Shown piece after piece: positions 1-12,240 of a DNA stretch of 64,000 nt; position 1 is the stretch's first letter; every line of letters starts with the position of its first letter. Where the stretch lies: positions 4,898,001-4,962,000 of the forward strand of contig NC_086259.1 of assembly GCF_021018805.1 (NCBI RefSeq), in the 5' to 3' direction. The notes under the pieces were generated by a model. The model was not told the origin of the DNA. It did not search any database and saw nothing but the letters and a program-made list of their open reading frames with translations. A program made the translations under genes and the position numbers. Origin of the DNA: Prinia subflava. Taxonomy: Eukaryota > Chordata > Aves > Passeriformes > Cisticolidae.

Positions 1-1452
1 CAGACTTCAAACATTAATCATAATTATTAATCACACAAAGTTTTTTGAGAAATTTGAATATAGGTCCAGGCCTGCAGTAATTGTCATATTAGCAAATATT
101 CAGTGTATACAGCAAAGCAGTTACATGAAATTATTCTGCAACAAATAAGTGTTTTGCAGTCTGATTTAATTTAGTTTCATGGCATCAACTCATTCTGATT
201 TTTTTTTTTTAATTATAATAAAAATGAGTAGTTTTGAGGTTATAGAAATCTCACTCTCTTTCTGAATTGCCTGAGAAGGTCTTTGCTGGAAGTTAACTGA
301 CAATTACAGATTCTTAGGATTTCTATAGTTCTTGAACGTGTTTGTTATATACCATTAGTCACCAGGTGAAGCCCATCAGTAATGGCAATACCCTTCAGCA
401 ATAGCTGGGGAGAATTTAACACTGATTGATGGCAGGTCACCTGGAATTGGTTGGCAGAATTTCCAATTTTCTGTTGGGAAATTGCTTATTTCTTGAAGTC
501 TATTCCCATTTTTACAAGTGGACAGCCAGCTGAGATTATACATTATTATGTGTCTAACTATAAAATTGTGATGGATGGTGTCACACATTTGAAGAGAGAG
601 TTAAACATTTCATTTAGGGCTGGTTAAAAGAAAAAGGCCAAGTAACTAAAATATAAAGTGTAACCTATCTTTAGCTTTTATTTGTTCATCTAGAGTCAGA
701 ACAGGAGTGTTGCACTTTAACTAGTTTTAAACAAAGAGTTACTTGCTTTGTTGTCATTCTTATTAAGTATTCAAAGGGTTATGATATCTTTGTTGTAAAC
801 AGATTTTCAGTTTCTAAGGCTTGTCCAGGGACTGACTGATGGAGCAGAGAAATGTTTTATTTCTACTTTTGGGACCTCGGTTAAAATTCTGGCAGAACCG
901 CATTGACAGAAAATCAAAGGCCATTCAGCAAAGCCTTCCTACAGTTCCTCTTCTAAATCATGAGGGAGGGCAGCCAAAAACAGCCGGGCATTTCCTGTTT
1001 CCAAGGGGATACATGATAAAAGGCAGCACAGACTTAGCATACAATGTGTATTATCTCTTTGAAACCTGGCTGAATTGTTTGGAACAAAGAACCCACGCCC
1101 TGCTGCAATCAAAATGAAAAGAGTGACCTGAGGAATAAAAGCTGGAGCTGTAACTCACACAAGATATATATTTATGACAGTCTCAAAATAGAAACAAAAG
1201 GAATGGGCTGTGTGTTGGAGATTTAAAGCCAAATTTTTGTAATATTGGCATCACTAAAATGAGGCTGCCTGTGTGGAGAGCTCAGAGCTTTCATACGTGC
1301 CCAGGCCCCCAGACTATGACAGCAAAAGCTGAGGGCCTTCACTTGAGATTTAAGGTAAGAAAGGTCTTGACTTGGCAGCTCTTCAGAGTGAGCCTTTGAG
1401 GGTAACAGCAGAGTTAGACATCTCACCACCTTGTTTGCCTTCACTTGCTGAG
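1..1452. other. Unique AT-rich non-coding DNA
   Basis: No gene, RNA or recognisable transposon is seen. A short T-run lies near 199-210. The longest open frame, plus strand 839-1117 (92 codons), has no recognisable domain and no codon pattern that would support it. It is treated as chance. Confidence 0.6.
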
Positions 1453-1525
1453 AATAACAGAATATTCACAGAATACTCTTGAGTTGGAAGGGACCCACAA
1501 GGATCACTGAATCAGATTTCTTGTA
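1453..1525 (-). mobile_element. CR1 LINE 3'-end fragment
   Basis: The plus strand reads CAGAATACTCTTGAGTTGG and then AAGGGACCCACAAGGATCA. This is the reverse complement of the CR1 3' terminus, where a short tail repeat is preceded by the GGTCCCTTCC-like core. Only about 70 bp of the extreme 3' end is clear. Severe 5' truncation is normal for avian CR1. The sequence beyond 1525 may be more of the element but is too diverged to claim. Confidence 0.75.
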
Positions 1526-4140
1526 TCTCCTTTCTGCCTTACTTAAACTTGATTTCTTCCCCATACTGTGCAATAGCTTAAGCAGGATGGGGTTGGGAAG
1601 ACCCTCCCCTGTTTTTCAGTAGCCTTTACTTTGTCACTAGGGGTTTCTGGAAGGTACTAGAGGCAGGATTGCAGCCACTCTGACAGGAGCACTCTCATTT
1701 CTTGCAGTGTGTTAATTACTGGGCTGAGTTTGAACCACCTCTCCTTCGACTGTATTTGACAAATAAATGGATATTGCCAGTTAATTCTGTAACATTTCAT
1801 CCCCTGCTGGTTTATGGGCTGCATATTCTGAATCTGCCACCAGGTTCCAGAGCCTCAGAGGGTCTGGGGCTCCTTGCTGCTGGAAGGCAGTGAGGGGTGG
1901 GCACAGCTGAGTGCAGAGGTGCCTCAGCCAGGGAAACCCTGGGGTGACTGTCCTGTCCCTGAGAGGAGCAGACCCCGATGGCTTGAGGTAACTACAGGCA
2001 GCACTGCTTATTGCTCCATAGCTTGCTCTTAAAGAAAAAAAAGATTGTTTTAAATTTCCCCTTGTGCATTTACCCCCTTGCCTGGCCCTGGTGTGTGCCA
2101 GCTCAGCCTCCCTGCCAGGTCAGGGCTCACATCTCACATCTCAGTGAGTGCTTTAATGCCAGGGGGCAGCAATGGCCACTCCAGACATGTGAGGCCTCCC
2201 CTCTGAGAACTTCAGTGCTGGTAAAATTTGGCCCTACAAGAAATCGGAGATAAAGGGAGTTTTTTAGAAGCTAGTTCAAGCGTGCAAGAAAATCCCTGTA
2301 GAAGATAGGAATTGGCAGCACTACTTCAGAGGCTTTCATATTCCAAAATTTAATTAGATCTGCTCACCTAGAACTGTTGGAAATATGTTTACTGCTTTTA
2401 GATCTTTCTGTCTTATGAATTCCTATTATGAAGAAGCTATTAAATGTCACACAGTGTCAGATTCAGAAGTCTATCCTACTAGGAGCAGCCAAATGTATTA
2501 TTTACTGTTTGTCTCAAATTATACTTATTTTAGTTATTGCACAAACAAATAGGGTGGTTTTATTTTTCCTTGAACTAAAAATGCATTTAGGATCTGTCTG
2601 TATTTTCAGTGTACTCATTTTCACTCTATATTATATAATTTTATTATATTGAAAATTAACAATACAGAATTGTTATGTATGCCTAAACTAGAAACTAAAC
2701 AACATGCTAATTATTATTTTTAATCCCCAGAAAGTATAAAAACTAAACACGTTGCCGCAACATTTGGAATCATAGAAGCATTGCTTTATTTTCTCAGACC
2801 TAAAAGCCAATACTTGCATAACTATTTGATGCTTTTTATCAGAAGCATTGATGCAGATCAGTGAGAACTTTCTACCACCTTGAAAATGACTTTTAGAATA
2901 TTTCATTAGCAGACTGTCTTTCAGAACTCAAGTTGACATTCATGTTTCTTCACACCGGTCTTTCATCCACAAAACTCTTTGTTCTGCTGAACAGTTTCGA
3001 GACAATATGGGCAATCAAAAAAGCAAAGGCTTATGACCTATCTGCATCTTCCATTCCAACATTTGATCAGTCTTATTCAAATCTCATCTTTTAATACTCC
3101 TTTGAGAACTTTCTGAGGATTTTATTTCTTTTCTTTCATTATGATTATATTATTTCAAAAACTTCAAACTTAATGAAATGGTGGCTCTCTATAAAGTGAG
3201 AGGCTGGTGCCATTGGTGGCTACACATTTATCCATTTTCATCTCTTTCAATAGCCTACGTGGAAAGAATCTGAAACCCAAGATAGTGGCGAATGTCTTTT
3301 GTGTGTACATTTAACATTCTGGGAGATATGTGGTTATCTTGCAGTTCTGCATTTTTCTGAAAAATAAAGCACTGGAGCAAGTGTCTTAGGGGTTGTGGGG
3401 AAGTAGAAAGCTTCCTGAGACCCATGCAATCAAACAATTTGTGTATTTAGAAAGATGAAGTTCTTTAATACAAATCAATTCCTTTCCCTTAAATTACGTG
3501 ACATTTCTTCAGACTTCACCTCTTCCTGCTCTGCCAGCTGCCTGTACGTCCCTGTGTGGCTGAGGGTGTATTTGTGCCTTCCAAGGGGATTCCTGGGTGC
3601 ACAGAGACTTTGTGTCCACACAAACAGAGGCTGCACTCACACATTCACCTCATAAAACATGCTGGAGAAGCAAAATGTACAGCTGCTTTAGGAACCCAAA
3701 GCTGAAAACCAGACAAACACAGATATGCTTGAGGCTGCTTTGGGGCTCTTGGTTTCCCTCCTTGTGTGCAGGCCATTCCTGGTTCTGCAGCAATAACACC
3801 TGAGCATCCTTCTTTCCACCACTGCCCTAAAAAATGAACTCATTACAGTGTTGATGTTAAATTTTGCCTAAGAAAGTTACTTCTCTGGCGTTTAGGAGTG
3901 TTTTGGCTCCTGCTCCAAGAAGCAGTGCTTTTATTTGTGTCTGTCATACATAACTGGGCCAGGTTCTCACCTGATGAAAATTTATGCCACAGCCAGTGAA
4001 CTCTTTCCCATCACATATTCACACAAGCTTTATCAGCAGCTTCCTTTTTTTTTCCTTAGATTTTATCCTAAAATGGAGACAAAAAATTTATGTGCAGTGT
4101 CGGACAGAAAAAGTTTTATGTGCCACAGTAGTTCAGCTGC
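1526..4140. other. Unique non-coding DNA
   Basis: A mixed-composition stretch. A more GC-rich segment lies at about 1840-2250 and AT-rich DNA at 2400-3200. No coding, RNA or repeat feature is supported apart from a CTCF-like motif at 2161-2170, listed separately. The open frames at 2011-2253, 3455-3655 and 3597-3803 are short and look like chance. Confidence 0.55.
2161..2170 (+). promoter_or_regulatory. CTCF-like core motif (weak)
   Basis: AGGGGGCAGC matches the conserved AGRKGGCRSY half of the CTCF consensus at all ten positions. The preceding CCASY part matches at only two of five bases. This is a sequence match only, and such matches are common by chance in GC-rich DNA. Confidence 0.2.
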
Positions 4141-4326
4141 TGATGAGTGGAATCTTCTTTGTCAATAGTTGCATTTCACTACCAGGTAAAATCTTTTCTG
4201 TTAGCAAGCAGATAAAACCTGCTTTGGCAGTATCTGTGCTCCTCTGCAGGTAAAATCTTCTCCATCAGCAACTATACTTTCCACTCAGATTTAATTTTCT
4301 CTATCAGAAGGTGCACCTCTGGGGCA
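4141..4326 (+). repeat. Decayed ~39-bp tandem repeat
   Basis: Similar blocks start near 4141, 4183, 4209, 4247 and 4286. Each carries a CAGGTAAAATCTT-like or CAGATTTAATTTT-like start, and most continue into a TCAGCAA-like end. The 4247 and 4286 blocks are 39 bp apart, while the block at 4183 is cut to 26 bp. Copies differ at many positions, so this looks like an old minisatellite that has drifted. The alignment was done by eye. Confidence 0.45.
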
Positions 4327-5888
4327 AAACTTCAGAAGCTATTTCACAAAGCTTTTGCTCCTATTGACACAAGCTATTGTAAACATTAAAACATTTATTA
4401 AAAGCTATAAAACTAATTCTCCAAAATATTGTTAAATTAAACACTTAAGCTTCTGCCTATATTTTTCTTGATGTCAAACTTCCTAAGCCAGGAAATAAAA
4501 ACTTAAGGCAGACTTTATCCCTTGCCTCCCCCTTCCCCTTGCCCCAAACATCCATTTTATCTTTGCTGAAACTGCATTTATCACAGATGCTACTGATATA
4601 ATTATTTTTTTTCTTTATAAGCATCGCCTGAAGAAGATTGCTGTCCATAATGTTGGACTTCTGTCCAACATTTTAGGATAGCAATAGGCTTAAATGTAGA
4701 TGAAAGAGCCCCTAGAACTGTAGCTGCTAATAGACTGACAAGTACTTGCGCAGTGTCTTCAGTATATTAAACAGGTGAAATGAAATGAATTACCACATCA
4801 CTGACTCCCATGCTAGTTGTGAGATAATAAATGCCATTTAAAGCCATGTGTCCACATCAAGATGCCATCTGAACAGGCATTGTTCTCTGTGACCCCGGGG
4901 GCACTGCAGGGCCAGCCAGCCTCCTTGTGCTGGGGAACAGCAGGAGCACCCCTCCAGATGCTCCCATTCCAGCTGCTCAGAACAATGCCAGCCCATCATC
5001 CTGTCAGGGGCTCCACTGGCCCTCGTTTAACCTGCAAGGTGTCCAGCTGCTGCTGCTGGAGCTTGTCAGACTGCAGTCTGTTCCTCCTTTGGAGTGGTGT
5101 CAGATCCTGGAAAGGCGATTCCTTTTGCAGAGGAGGAAATGTTCTCTTGTTGTCTCTACAGAGGGAAGGACCCTATGGGCAGCCATCACCACAGAGTTAA
5201 CAGCAACTGCAGCCTGAGCTTTTCAGAATCAAACCTGCTGGGTAATGTATGGCCCACACTGTGCAGTGTGTGATGCTCAGGGTTCCAACTCTAATTAATT
5301 TAACCTCCCGTGGCCAGGGGCCGTGGGGCAGTGCCCGCTCTCCAGGCTGCCAGCTTTTTAATAAACAAGCAAACAAAAGGAATCCACAAACCAAAAAGAA
5401 GCAGAAAATTACTTTTCCGCTGAGTTACTTGGGTTAAAGTCATTTCTCACTGCTTGGATCCTCAAGGACGTTCTGAAGAAAATATATTTGGAAGCCAGTC
5501 CTCACTGTAAAAGATTATATAGGTCAATTGTTTTCCTCCAAATCTCTTTTATATGGATATGATTCCTTTCATTTGTGGACTGAAGAGAAGCTGCAGAAAT
5601 CCCTTCTTTTTTGAGTAAATGATAAAACACCTACAAATATTCTCTTCTGAGTCCTTCTAAGAAACTTGTGGTAGAGTAGTTACTTCTACACTTTTGAACT
5701 CTAAAAAAATGGTGTTCTGTTTTCTTTGGTTTAACTTCATAAAAATACTGCTACTATTTCTTACATTAGCAAACCTTTTCCTATTTGTAAACAACATTTA
5801 GGAGTCCTTAGTGGACAGTTTAGCCTGGGAACGGTGGGATTTACAGTGGTCTGTTCTTTCACTGGTTCAGAAATCTGGTCATGCAATC
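4327..5888. other. Unique non-coding DNA
   Basis: Apart from the hairpin at 4649-4672, nothing is recognised. A GC-richer part at 4860-5220 has two overlapping plus-strand open frames of about 100 codons that resemble no known protein. Confidence 0.55.
4649..4672. other. Perfect 10-bp stem, 4-nt loop hairpin
   Basis: AATGTTGGAC (4649-4658) is followed by the loop TTCT and then GTCCAACATT (4663-4672), its exact reverse complement. The stem does not extend outward. It is too short for a microRNA precursor, and no T-run follows in the form of an RNA polymerase III terminator. Confidence 0.8.
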
Positions 5889-5980
5889 ACATATCATCAT
5901 ATCATATCATATCATATCATCATATCATATCATATCATATCATATCATATCATATCATATCATATCATATCATATCATCA
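5889..5980. repeat. (ATATC)n microsatellite
   Basis: A pentanucleotide array of about 18 units of CATAT/ATATC, broken twice by an ATCATC slip near the start. It lies 285 bp before the GGGAAA array. The open frames across it (plus 5811-6005 and 5834-6148, reading ISYH repeats) are products of the repeat. Confidence 0.97.
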
Positions 5981-6264
5981 ATATTTTTTTCTTTATTTGG
6001 TGTAAAGCTCAGCCTTTTTTGCCTCATCTACACTGCTAGAAAATTGTTAGACCTTGTTGTTATGCTGCAGAAAATTCCAGCAGAAGGAAGTGTTCTAGGT
6101 AATGCTATCCCACGAGTAGGACTAAACGGGTTTAGCCCAGGACAGTGAAGCCTTCCTGAAGTGCTCAGTGTCAGTAAGGCCTCTCTAAACTACTTAGAGA
6201 TTTCCTCATGTTAAAAAACTAAGTTTCACCCAAAAAACCCCACTTTGTTTATAGGAGAAAGGAT

Positions 6265-6437
6265 GAGGGAAAGGGAAAAGGGAAAGGGAAAGGGAAAGGG
6301 AAAGGGAAAGGGAAAGGGAAAGGGAAAGGGAAAGGGAAAGGGAAAGGGAAAGGGAAAGGGAAAGGGAAAGGGAAAGGGAAAGGGAAAGGGAAAGGGAAAG
6401 GGAAAGGGAAAGGGAAAGGGAAAGGGAAAGGGAAAGG
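6265..6437. repeat. (GGGAAA)n hexanucleotide array, all purine
   Basis: About 28 units of GGGAAA. The array is essentially perfect after a single extra A at about 6276-6279. The plus strand is purine only from 6265 to 6438. Runs of three G spaced by three A satisfy the G3N3 pattern for G-quadruplexes many times over, and a homopurine mirror repeat of this kind can also form a triplex. The 96-codon minus frame (Ser-Leu repeats) and 76-codon plus frame (Gly-Lys repeats) are artefacts, because a 6-bp unit without stops stays open. Confidence 0.98.
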
Positions 6438-9400
6438 ATTTCCAGCCTTACCTCCTGTCTGTAACTTGGAGATGAATAGTCCAGGTTTGCAAACAAAAAT
6501 GAGCTGGAGAGGCTCTGCCCCCTGCCCAGAAGCTAAAAGTGAACCTGTTGTGGTCAGAAGCAGTGAAAGTGAACAAGAACTGGCACTAGTGAAGGGAACT
6601 GAACAGCTGCAGCTGAGCTGTGTGTAAACTCCTTACACACTTCACCACGGAAAACCACTGGTTCCACAGAACAAAACAGCAATGTGAAACATTGATAAAG
6701 ACATTAGGGAATAACAATGGAATACGTGAAAAACTAAATGAGTCTGTTGTCCCAAGTGCATTATCATTTAACAAGCTTATTAAATATCACTATTTTAACA
6801 ATTAATAGAAACCTGTCTTGCTGTAGGCCATTTTGATAACTGTTAATTAAGTATCTACAAATTCCTTACAAAGTCCATGTGCTACTAAGAATGAGATTAG
6901 GCATTTCTTGCTTATGTAATTTTGAGCTAATTATAAGACTATTAGATTTATCTTCTAAATACTCAGTAAGTTCTCTTTTAACAATCATCTTATATTTAAT
7001 TAAAAAGCAGTATCTGGCTTGCTAAATTTGAATTAAATGCTTGCTGGAGACACTAAATTAGTGTTAGTAACATTTTACCAGTGAATAAAGGACTATACAG
7101 ATATTTTTGCAATACAGAATTATTATCCAGAAGCAAATAAACAGACAGGGATTTTCAAAGGCATTGACTTCCATGGGTTCTTTGGAGCATTCTTGAATGA
7201 AAAAAGGATCCAGATTTCTGCTGTTCTATTTCTTAAACAAAACTGAATTGTTAAAAATCATGCATGGAGGACAAGTGAAAAAATTAATGGAAATAACTAG
7301 TCCATTTTATGAAGGTGAGTAGTAGAAGAGCTCCCACAACTGAAGTTAATACTTGTTTATGAACAGTCAGAAAATTTGTATTCTTTAGCCAATAAAAATG
7401 GAAAAACCCCTCATTTAATTTTGTGTGCCTTGGACAATATTGACAGTGTTAGTATTATATGAGGTTATGTTTTTTAAAAAATATTTAAGGATCTAAAGAT
7501 GAGTGGTTCCAAAGTGTCTTATTCTCAGTTAAATTATTTATTCTAAAGGCAAAAAAAATAATTCCCAATAATTTACATCTTGCATTTGCATGCGATTTTA
7601 TTTCTTTCATGGCCCTGTAGAGCATTGCTCATATTAAGACACTTCTCCTGCCTCTTTTCCTTCACCAATCTGAATTTAAAAATCCATGTTAAGGGTTTGT
7701 TATTGATTTTTTTCTAAAGAAAGTGATGACCTTGTACTCCCTGCTGTAAAAATGACACTTAAAAAGTACTGTGAAGAGAAATTACATTTTGCCTTTTGAT
7801 TTTTCCAGGAGCAGTAGTGGTAGGGACACTTACATTTCCTAAGAATGAGTTTTAATGTTTCAGTGCTACTCATAAGAAAATTCCCTGTCCATATATATTC
7901 ATGACAAGCTCTTTGTGCACAGTCAGTGTCATGGAAAGTCACAGCATTTTTGAATATGAAGAGAAAGGCTTAAGTGGGAGAACAGAGCACTAGAGAACTA
8001 TGATTTTTGAGTCAAAAATCTCAACTTAGTTGCTGAGAGGTGTAAAGAAATGGAAAATGAGGGCTAGAAATAACTCAGGAAGTCAGTCTCTTTCTTTGTT
8101 CTCCTTGATAAATGCTTGCCCATCCTGTTTAATACACCCCCAAAGGTGGAAGTACTGCACTCTTCTCTGGTGATGTATTTCATCATTGTTTCACTGTCCA
8201 CTGCACAAACTGTGAGGTGCACCCTGTGCTGTGGTGCAGTCTGAGCCCTCTGCTTCTTCTTTCATCTCTCACAGAGGCACTTCCCCAATCCTTCTCTGCT
8301 CCTTCCTCACAGCTGCTCCCACGTGTGGAGGCTGTCACTCTGCTCTGCCTCACCCTTCTCACCTCCAGAGCCCCAGCTCATCCCATTTTCCTGCAAAGTT
8401 GGGTTCTGTGTGTTGGATCTAATCACTGATAACGGGGCGGGGAGACCCAGAGGTGTTCCACGGGGGTTTTGTTTTGTTATCAGTCTCAGTGAGGGCAGAG
8501 GCATAAAAGATGGTAAAATTCAGGCCATAACAACAGAAACTAAAGCTCCTCATTGTTTCAAGGCCTTTTAAAAGTTTCTTAGCCAACAGGCTAATGCTGA
8601 AAGCTTACAAGCATCTACTTAAGCCTCACTAAACACTACACGTACACCTTACAGCATACAATAGGTGCTTGTTTTAGATTTTTTGCAGCTCAGAAACTTT
8701 CTATGCTCAAATATTTCAAGGCCTAAAATTCAGCTCTGTTTCAAACCTCTATCTAAGTAAGCTTACTGCAATGCTGTGGAAGTCCTCTGCTGTTTCAGTC
8801 TCCTCAATTCCTCCTCTCGGTACAATAATAACTTGCCGTAGTTCTTGCCATGCTGCCATCCAGTGCCCAAAGCAGTGCTGCAGCTGAAGTCAGCACTGCT
8901 GAGCAATCCAGGAGTGCTGCCCTTGCCTTGCAGCCCCTCCCCACCCTCTTGCAGCAGCCTTTCCACAGCAACAAGTTATTATTGACCCTGTCCAGATTCT
9001 GAGCCAGTTAACACAGATTTTCCCAGAGCTTTTTCTCCCCTGGCAGATTCCTGCCTTACTCTTCTTCCTGTTTATGTGCAGAGCTTTGTTCTCACCCCCA
9101 AAAATTGCACCTTGTTTGGAGCCTTTCTCCAGTTTGGTATTGCCATTTTTATTGCTCTAGCAAATGAGCAGTCCCTCCCACCCCAGTTTTCAGTGCAAAT
9201 TTAATGTCTGCTCCATTAACCAAGCCAGTAATTTGAAATTATTTAATGATACCGGATACAGAGCAGATTGCTATGGAGACTCACCTGAAATATCCTTTCA
9301 GTAAGGCCATGAAATATTCATACCTAATCTCAAGCTAAAGTTTTCATTCTGTTTTCCTTCCCCTTGTAATTCTTTCATCTGTGAGATGCTTCTACAGGTT

Positions 9401-9959
9401 TAGAAAATGTTGTGTGAAGCAATGTCAGCAGCTGCAAGCGAACCAGTATGAACATGTTGTCTTCTTTATAGTTCTGGTATACTGGCCCTTTCAGTTTCTT
9501 TTTTCTTTTGAATATTATTCCTCTGAGGTAGGACAGAAACTGGCACTTTTTGTTTTCCAGGTGCTCCTGTAACAGCCAGGATTAACACAAGGACTCTGAG
9601 CCTTGCTCTCAGGACCCTGCCTCAGTCCTAGCTGCTTTCCCTTCACCCGTGCAGGTGCAGCTCAGACCTTGCAAATATGAATTGCTTTACACATCAGACT
9701 TTGACAATGTCAAGAAATACATCATTAGGCTGATAAATTTTGATCCCTGACTGATGTTCAGGTTCCCAGCTGAATGTTCCAAAGTACAGGCCCCCAGTGA
9801 GGAGTTCAGTGTGACTCAGCAAGCAACAGGCTCAGCAGTGCCTAGCACAGACCTGTGCCCACCAGGAATATCCATAAAGCTCCCTGGTGTTCTGCCTTTG
9901 TTCCAGCCTTGCTGCTGAGTGCAAGAGCTGCTCTAAGGGTGTATCATTAAAGACAAGCA
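6438..9959. other. Unique non-coding DNA
   Basis: AT-rich at 6780-7560 and more balanced at 8200-9060. No gene, RNA or transposon is recognised. Short overlapping open frames near 8217-8571 and 8763-8966 show no domain. The segment at 6790-7130 is rich in TAAT/ATTA cores, which is compatible with regulatory DNA but not diagnostic. Confidence 0.55.
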
Positions 9960-10176
9960 TTATCTCAATTACAAGGTGAAGATAACAAAAGGCTCTTTAT
10001 ATTTTCTTTATTTCTGCCTAGCTCTGCGTGTGTTTTCCATCTTTCAACTGTGCTCTTTTCATCTGATTTATATCCTCACATTAAATGTTATCACAAATCA
10101 TGAATTGTTCTCACTTAATGTTTATTACTGCAGATAACTATTATCTCTCATAGTCCTGTTGGCTTTATCTTTATCT
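9960..10176. promoter_or_regulatory. Cluster of GATA-factor motifs (candidate enhancer)
   Basis: Six exact AGATAA/TTATCT hexamers start at 9960, 9980, 10132, 10141, 10165 and 10171. A seventh WGATAR site (TTATCA) starts at 10088. Four lie within 45 bp (10132-10176) in both orientations. AGATAA on either strand is expected roughly once per 1-2 kb in DNA of this composition, so seven related sites in 217 bp is a marked excess. GATA factors bind WGATAR and homotypic clusters often mark enhancers. Function is inferred, not shown. Confidence 0.4.
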
Positions 10177-11023
10177 CTGTGCATTTCAGTGGCTCCTTTA
10201 ATTATTTCATTTTAAGGTGCTTTACTCCTACCTCTCTAAGTTAAAAATGTATGCAGACTGCAAATACCCCTAACAAATCTAGTGGAGGACTCAGTGTGAA
10301 GCTTCTAACTTTGAAGCATTTGACTCCTACAGGGAAATCCTGAATTCCTGAGTGCAGCTCCCTGGTGCCTGGCTGCAGTCCCAGGGAGAGGTGGGTACCT
10401 CTCAGTGGAATCTGACCTATCTGAGCAAGGCAGGGCAAACTTCCAAAGTGCTGAAAGTCACACCAAACACAAGATCTGAGGGTGGGCAAGGGACTCACCA
10501 GTCCTGCCTGGGACTGTGGGGATGAATGTGCTTCACAAGCAGAAAACAGCTTTGGAACTCAGGTGCCTCCCTCTTTTCTCAGGGAGCATCAGCCCCTGTC
10601 TGTGTCACTGCTGAGTCAATCTGTCTGCTTTGGGGGAAGCTGGTGTAGCACTGTGTAAATAAGGAGCAGCTGGATCCAAAGTTGATGTCAAGTCCATGTT
10701 TTTTGCTGTCTTTAGTCTCTCACAGTAGAATTTGCTGATAGCGTGTCTCTTCCTCCTTTTGGTGTGTAACCCTTCAGCCCTCAGGAGTGTTATCATGCAT
10801 GTGCATCTCAACATCAGAATATTCCCTGCCCCTTCTCTGGGACTGTCCTGCCCCTTCAGGATGACTTGTTCTGGCCTGGGGTAAGGTTTTTAGCACACCT
10901 CCTTGTTAGGACATCTGAAACTGTAATACTGGTCCAACTTTGATTTTTAACGGGTTGATGATGGAAATGGTGGTAATGATGAATTCCAATTTTCATTTAT
11001 GGGGAGATCGCAGGAGGCCACTG
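10177..11023. other. Unique non-coding DNA
   Basis: Nothing is recognised. The minus-strand open frames at 10241-10498 and 10605-10814 are short and without motifs. Confidence 0.55.
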
Positions 11024-11435
11024 TGTTGCAATAAAACAGACAGGAATCAGTTTCTTCATGCAGGAAAAGCCAATTCTTTATTCATAAAGCTCATATTTAT
11101 ACAGTTTTCAAAGACAATGTGTTTGACTCTAATTGGTTAATAATTTTCTTGCCACTGAATCTGTTTGTTAGAAGGTGCTTGTGTGTGTAGGTGCTAAGAC
11201 TCTCTCTTTCCACAGGTGGTTGCATATTTTCTTCATGGACTCTCATGGGACAGATCTTTTGTTATTACAGGTGGACCTATTTTCTCTCTAAGAAGAGGTT
11301 GTTATGCAAACTGATTCTCATTCCTCTGATTCTTTCACATGGGAACTTGCTAGCTGCTTGTTTAGTTAGAGTAGCAGGGCCTAAATCATATTTTATAAGA
11401 CCTTTCTTTTATAATATCTCTACCTGTATGCAACA
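11024..11435 (-). mobile_element. Solo retroviral LTR, family A copy 1 (412 bp)
   Basis: The plus strand starts TGTTGCA and ends TGCAACA, a perfect 7-bp terminal inverted repeat. Read on the minus strand it has an AATAAA polyadenylation signal (11077-11082) about 55 bp before the 3' end, as in an R-U5 region. The flanks are CCACTG and TCACTG, a 6-bp target duplication with one mismatch, which fits an ERVK/class II-like element. The same sequence recurs at 59922-60316. No gag, pol or env sequence adjoins it, so it is a solo LTR left by recombination. Class assignment rests only on duplication length. The plus-strand open frame 11191-11538 is inside or beside it and is not a gene. Confidence 0.85.
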
Positions 11436-12240
11436 TCACTGCAAGAAAACACAGTTCTTCCATCAAACTACTGGCATGCTGCATTGCTTTACCAATGACT
11501 ATCATTGCAATCATGTCTGCCACTTCATCTACTTTTAAAAACTCTGACTTGTCTCTAATAATGAGATGGTTTGCATGTGGTTAGTCCTGAGGGGACTAAA
11601 AATGTTCCTGTTAAAAGTCTGGGTCCTTGTACTACAAAAGTATTTTGTTTCTCTGAGTCACTTGGCTTGCATTTTTTCAAAGTATCACATCCATTGGCCA
11701 GACTCCACAGTTATTTATCTTAGTCCAACATGTCTGGCCTTCTGGATACAACATTTTGTTCTAGATCCCTATGCTCCTGAGAGCAACCATGTACTTGGCT
11801 ACATGAAAGCAGGACTGTGACTTTTCTGCCCATTTATTTGAAGCAATTTCTATGTCCACATAATCCTACTGATTCTGATGCTGTCTGGTGGCAGGTGGAG
11901 CTGTTCTCGCAGTGCTTGGCAGTTTGAGCAGGATGATGGATCACAGCACATGTAAATCCTTGTCTGTAGTGGATTCCTGGATTCTTTCCAAGCCCTGTCT
12001 TGAGCCTGGTGTACAATTGACTTGGACAACGCTTGCAGAGATTTGTCTGTTTGTTGATCTCGCAGGGCTGTTCTGCTCAGGACGAGCAGGCAGCCAAATA
12101 GAAATTGCATCCTTCCTGGAAATGCATATTTCTAAACTTAATCCATGAAAGTTCAGTGGATGAAACTGGAGATTTTGGGAATCCTTATGTGTGGTCACAA
12201 AAGCATCCTGCCAGTGTGATACCAGTGAGCAGCCAGTGCC
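11436..12240. other. Unique non-coding DNA
   Basis: No repeat or gene is recognised. Several overlapping 60-86-codon frames on both strands (11566-12198) have no conserved motif. Confidence 0.55.

Noticed and set aside
839..1117. Plus-strand 92-codon frame
   Set aside because: No domain or homologue recognised; AT-rich surroundings.
6206..6496. Ser-Leu and Gly-Lys repeat proteins
   Set aside because: Direct products of the GGGAAA microsatellite.
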